NCBI RefSeq assembly: GCF_019264345.1 | Contig: NZ_JAHVAO010000001.1 | Span: 2,914,001 to 2,978,000 of the forward strand | Origin: Marinobacter arenosus | GTDB taxonomy: Bacteria > Pseudomonadota > Gammaproteobacteria > Pseudomonadales > Oleiphilaceae | Reading direction: 5' to 3' | DNA length: 64,000 nucleotides | Shown: piece by piece, positions 61,960 to 64,000 of the stretch | Layout of the letters: each line of letters starts with the position of its first letter | How positions within the stretch are numbered: position 1 is the stretch's first letter | Translations under genes and position numbers: made by a program | The notes under the pieces: model-generated | What the model was told of the DNA's origin: nothing | The model's database searches: none | Seen by the model: only the letters and a program-made list of their open reading frames with translations

Positions 61960-63522
61960 ATGAAAAAACTACTGACAGCTTTTGTTGGTTCCATGGCCCT
62001 GGCCGCCGCCCCGATGGCGATGTCTGCCGAGGCGAACAAGGAACTGAAAATGGCGTACGACGCCGACCCCGTGACCCTGGATATCCATGAGCAGCTCTCC
62101 GGCGGCATGTTGCAGTTGAGCCACATGACCTTTGATCCGCTGCTGCGCTGGACCAAGGACCTCGGCTTCGAGCCGCGCCTGGCCGAGAGCTGGGAACGTG
62201 TTGATGAGAACACCATGCGCTTCAAGCTGCGCGAGGGCGTGAAGTTCCATTCTGGCAACGAGCTGACCACCAAGGACGTCAAGTTCACCTTTGACCGTCT
62301 GAAGCAGAGCCAGGACTTCAAGGCCATTTTCAAGCCGTTCAGCGAGCTCAAGGTGGTTGACGACTACACCTTCGAGCTGGTCACCAGCGAGCCCTACCCG
62401 CTGCTGCTGAACACCGCGACCTACATCTTCCCGATGGACAGCGAGTTCTACACCGGTGAGACCGAGAACGGCCAGAGCAAGAGTGCCATCACCAAGCACG
62501 GCAACTCCTTCGCCTCCGAGAACCTGTCCGGTACCGGCCCCTACGTGGTCACCGGCCGTCAGCAGGGTGTGCGTGTGGAGTTCGAACGCTTTGACGACTA
62601 CTGGGACACCGAGTCCCCGGGCAACGTCGGCAAGATCGTGCTGACCCCGATCAAGGAGAACAACACCCGGGTCTCCGCGCTGCTGTCCGGCGGTGTGGAC
62701 TTCATCGCGCCGGTGCCGCCGACCGATCTCGAGCGTATCCGCCGTGACAAGAACTCGGATCTGGTGACCATGAGCGGTACCCGCATCATCCTGTTCCACA
62801 TGAACCAGGACCGGGTTGAAGCCTTCAAGGATCCGAAGGTACGCCAGGCCATCGCCTACGCCATCAACCAGGAAGGCATTGCCGCCAAGATCATGAAAGG
62901 CTTCGCCACGCCGGCCGCCCAGATGTCCCCGGACGGCTACCAGGGCCACAACGAGTCCCTGACGCCGCGGTTTGACGTGGCCAAGGCCCAGCAGCTGATG
63001 AAAGAGGCCGGTTACGAAGACGGTTTCACCATCACCATGATGGCGCCCAACAACCGCTACGTGAACGACGACAAGATCGCCCAGGCGGTTGCCGCCATGC
63101 TGGCGCGGATCAACATCAAGGTTGACCTGAAGACCCTGCCCAAGGCCCAGTACTGGCCGGAGTATGACGCTCGCGCGGCCGACATGATGATGATCGGCTG
63201 GCACGCGGACACCGAGGACTCGGCCAACTTTTTCGAGTTCCTGACCTTCTGCCCGGATGCCGACACTGGCGCCGGCCAGTACAACGCCGGTAACTACTGC
63301 AATCCGGAAATCGACGCCCTGGTGAACAAGGCCAATGTCGAAACCGACCTGGACAAGCGGGCTGCCATGCTGAAGGAAGTCGAGCAGCGCCTGTACGACG
63401 ATGCCGCCTTCGTGCCCCTGCATTGGCAGGACCTGGCCTGGGCCAGCAAGAAGAACGTGAAGATCGAACCGATCCTCAACGTCATGAACTTCCCGTACCT
63501 GGGTGACCTGGTCGTGGAATAA
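61960..63522 (+). CDS. Peptide ABC transporter substrate-binding protein (family 5)
   Basis: 520 residues from ATG 61960, giving a clean signal peptide (MKKLLTAFVGSMALAAAPMAMSA). A longer reading to 61921 has no signal. The family-5 blocks are DPVTLDIHEQLSGGMLQLSHMTFDPLLRW and LREGVKFHSGNELTTKDVKFTFDRL. It binds dipeptides or oligopeptides in the periplasm. The N-terminus is not of the lipoprotein type. A terminator-like hairpin separates it from the permease gene, which would raise its expression relative to the membrane parts. Confidence 0.92.
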   Translation: MKKLLTAFVGSMALAAAPMAMSAEANKELKMAYDADPVTLDIHEQLSGGMLQLSHMTFDPLLRWTKDLGFEPRLAESWERVDENTMRFKLREGVKFHSGNELTTKDVKFTFDRLKQSQDFKAIFKPFSELKVVDDYTFELVTSEPYPLLLNTATYIFPMDSEFYTGETENGQSKSAITKHGNSFASENLSGTGPYVVTGRQQGVRVEFERFDDYWDTESPGNVGKIVLTPIKENNTRVSALLSGGVDFIAPVPPTDLERIRRDKNSDLVTMSGTRIILFHMNQDRVEAFKDPKVRQAIAYAINQEGIAAKIMKGFATPAAQMSPDGYQGHNESLTPRFDVAKAQQLMKEAGYEDGFTITMMAPNNRYVNDDKIAQAVAAMLARINIKVDLKTLPKAQYWPEYDARAADMMMIGWHADTEDSANFFEFLTFCPDADTGAGQYNAGNYCNPEIDALVNKANVETDLDKRAAMLKEVEQRLYDDAAFVPLHWQDLAWASKKNVKIEPILNVMNFPYLGDLVVE

Positions 63523-63538
63523 CCGCCTCTATGGGCAG

Positions 63539-63573
63539 GCCGGCTTCGGATCAGTCCGGAGCCGGTCTTTTGT
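63539..63573 (+). terminator. Attenuator-like terminator after the substrate-binding gene
   Basis: CCGGCTTCGGA at 63540-63550 pairs with TCCGGAGCCGG at 63555-63565 (one T-G wobble), followed by TCTTTTGTTT. It should end most transcripts and allow some read-through to the permease. Confidence 0.75.
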
Positions 63574-63598
63574 TTGCAGAATTATCCGGTACATTTCC

Positions 63599-64000
63599 AT
63601 GTTAGCGTTTTTAGTTCAGCGGATTTCCCAGGCAGTGCTGGTCATGTTCGTGATCAGTGTGATTGCCTTTGCCATCCAGGATGGCCTTGGTGACCCGCTT
63701 CAGCAGATGGTGGGCATGTCCGTCTCCCAGGAGGAGCGGGAAGCCATCCGTGATGAAATGGGTCTCAATGACCCGCTGGTCGTACAATACCTGCACTTTG
63801 CCGGTAACGCCCTGCAGGGTGATTTGGGCACCTCGTATTTTTATGGCAAGCCCACGCTGGATGTCATTCTCGAACACCTGCCGGCCACCCTGGAACTGGT
63901 GATCGGTGCCAGCCTGATTATCCTGGTGTTTTCGGTGCCCATTGGCGTCTATGCCGCCATCCGGCCCCAGGCTTGGCTGTCCAAATTCTTCATGGGGGTC
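63599..64000 (+). CDS. Peptide ABC transporter permease (DppB/OppB-like), 5' part
   Basis: 134 residues visible, cut by the window end. The N-terminal helix LVQRISQAVLVMFVISVIAFAIQ is followed by the periplasmic segment with LNDPLVVQYLHFAGNALQGDLGTSY, the hallmark of DppB/OppB family permeases, and a second helix (LIILVFSVPIGVYAAI). The ABC EAA loop would lie beyond the end. It goes with the substrate-binding gene upstream. Confidence 0.9.
   Translation, partial: MLAFLVQRISQAVLVMFVISVIAFAIQDGLGDPLQQMVGMSVSQEEREAIRDEMGLNDPLVVQYLHFAGNALQGDLGTSYFYGKPTLDVILEHLPATLELVIGASLIILVFSVPIGVYAAIRPQAWLSKFFMGV

Overview
The window looks like a 64 kb piece of the chromosome of a marine gammaproteobacterium, most likely Marinobacter or a close relative. 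This is inferred from gene content: tandem wax ester synthases, the DUF1302/DUF1329/YCF48/MMPL module, a Pseudomonas-like alginate cluster, high G+C and gammaproteobacterial style tRNA and terminators. No phage, insertion sequence or CRISPR array was seen. One tRNA-Arg(CCG) gene is present.

Layout. (1) 1-21.6 kb is a lipid and hydrophobic-compound region. It holds the tail of a Crp/Fnr regulator, an AraC regulator divergent from a cupin dioxygenase-like gene, an acyl-CoA ligase with a two-domain VOC protein, a zinc alcohol dehydrogenase with an SDR, and an alpha/beta hydrolase translationally coupled to two WS/DGAT acyltransferases. After these come an outer-membrane/periplasm/inner-membrane module (DUF1302, DUF1329, YCF48-like, MMPL), a membrane-anchored AraC regulator, an Aer-like PAS chemoreceptor and a TerB-like protein. 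(2) 21.6-38.5 kb is a large formate dehydrogenase supercluster in three transcription units. The leftward unit encodes DUF3305, DUF3306, a TorD-like chaperone, a small Tat protein, FdhA, FdhB, FdhC, a 41-residue membrane protein and a TusA-like sulfurtransferase. The rightward unit encodes a polyferredoxin, an Mrp/ApbC ATPase, a biotin/lipoate-ligase-fold protein and a DUF6505-like protein. A second leftward unit encodes a TupBCA tungstate transporter, FdhD, MobA, MobB and MoeA. Together these cover metal uptake, cofactor synthesis, sulfuration, Fe-S supply, Tat export and the enzyme itself. (3) 38.8-41.6 kb is a lower-G+C cell-surface glycan patch (O-antigen ligase/polymerase and two glycosyltransferases) next to the tRNA-Arg gene. 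(4) 42.7-60.1 kb is a complete alginate biosynthesis operon behind a roughly 700 bp leader. Its order is algD-8-44-K-E-G-I-J-F-X-L-A followed by a ManB/CpsG-type phosphomannomutase, which differs from the Pseudomonas order. (5) 60.1-64 kb holds a YaeQ gene, an LrgA/LrgB pair and the start of a peptide ABC transporter.

The stretches most worth a second look are the accessory genes of unknown function in the formate dehydrogenase cluster, chiefly the ligase-fold/DUF6505 pair, the DUF3305/DUF3306 pair and the 41-residue membrane ORF. Next come the coupling of wax ester synthases to a possible export module, the rearranged alginate operon with a replaced phosphomannomutase, and several unexplained dyads and 21-bp direct repeats in intergenic DNA. 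All functional calls come from reading motifs by eye; no database search was run.
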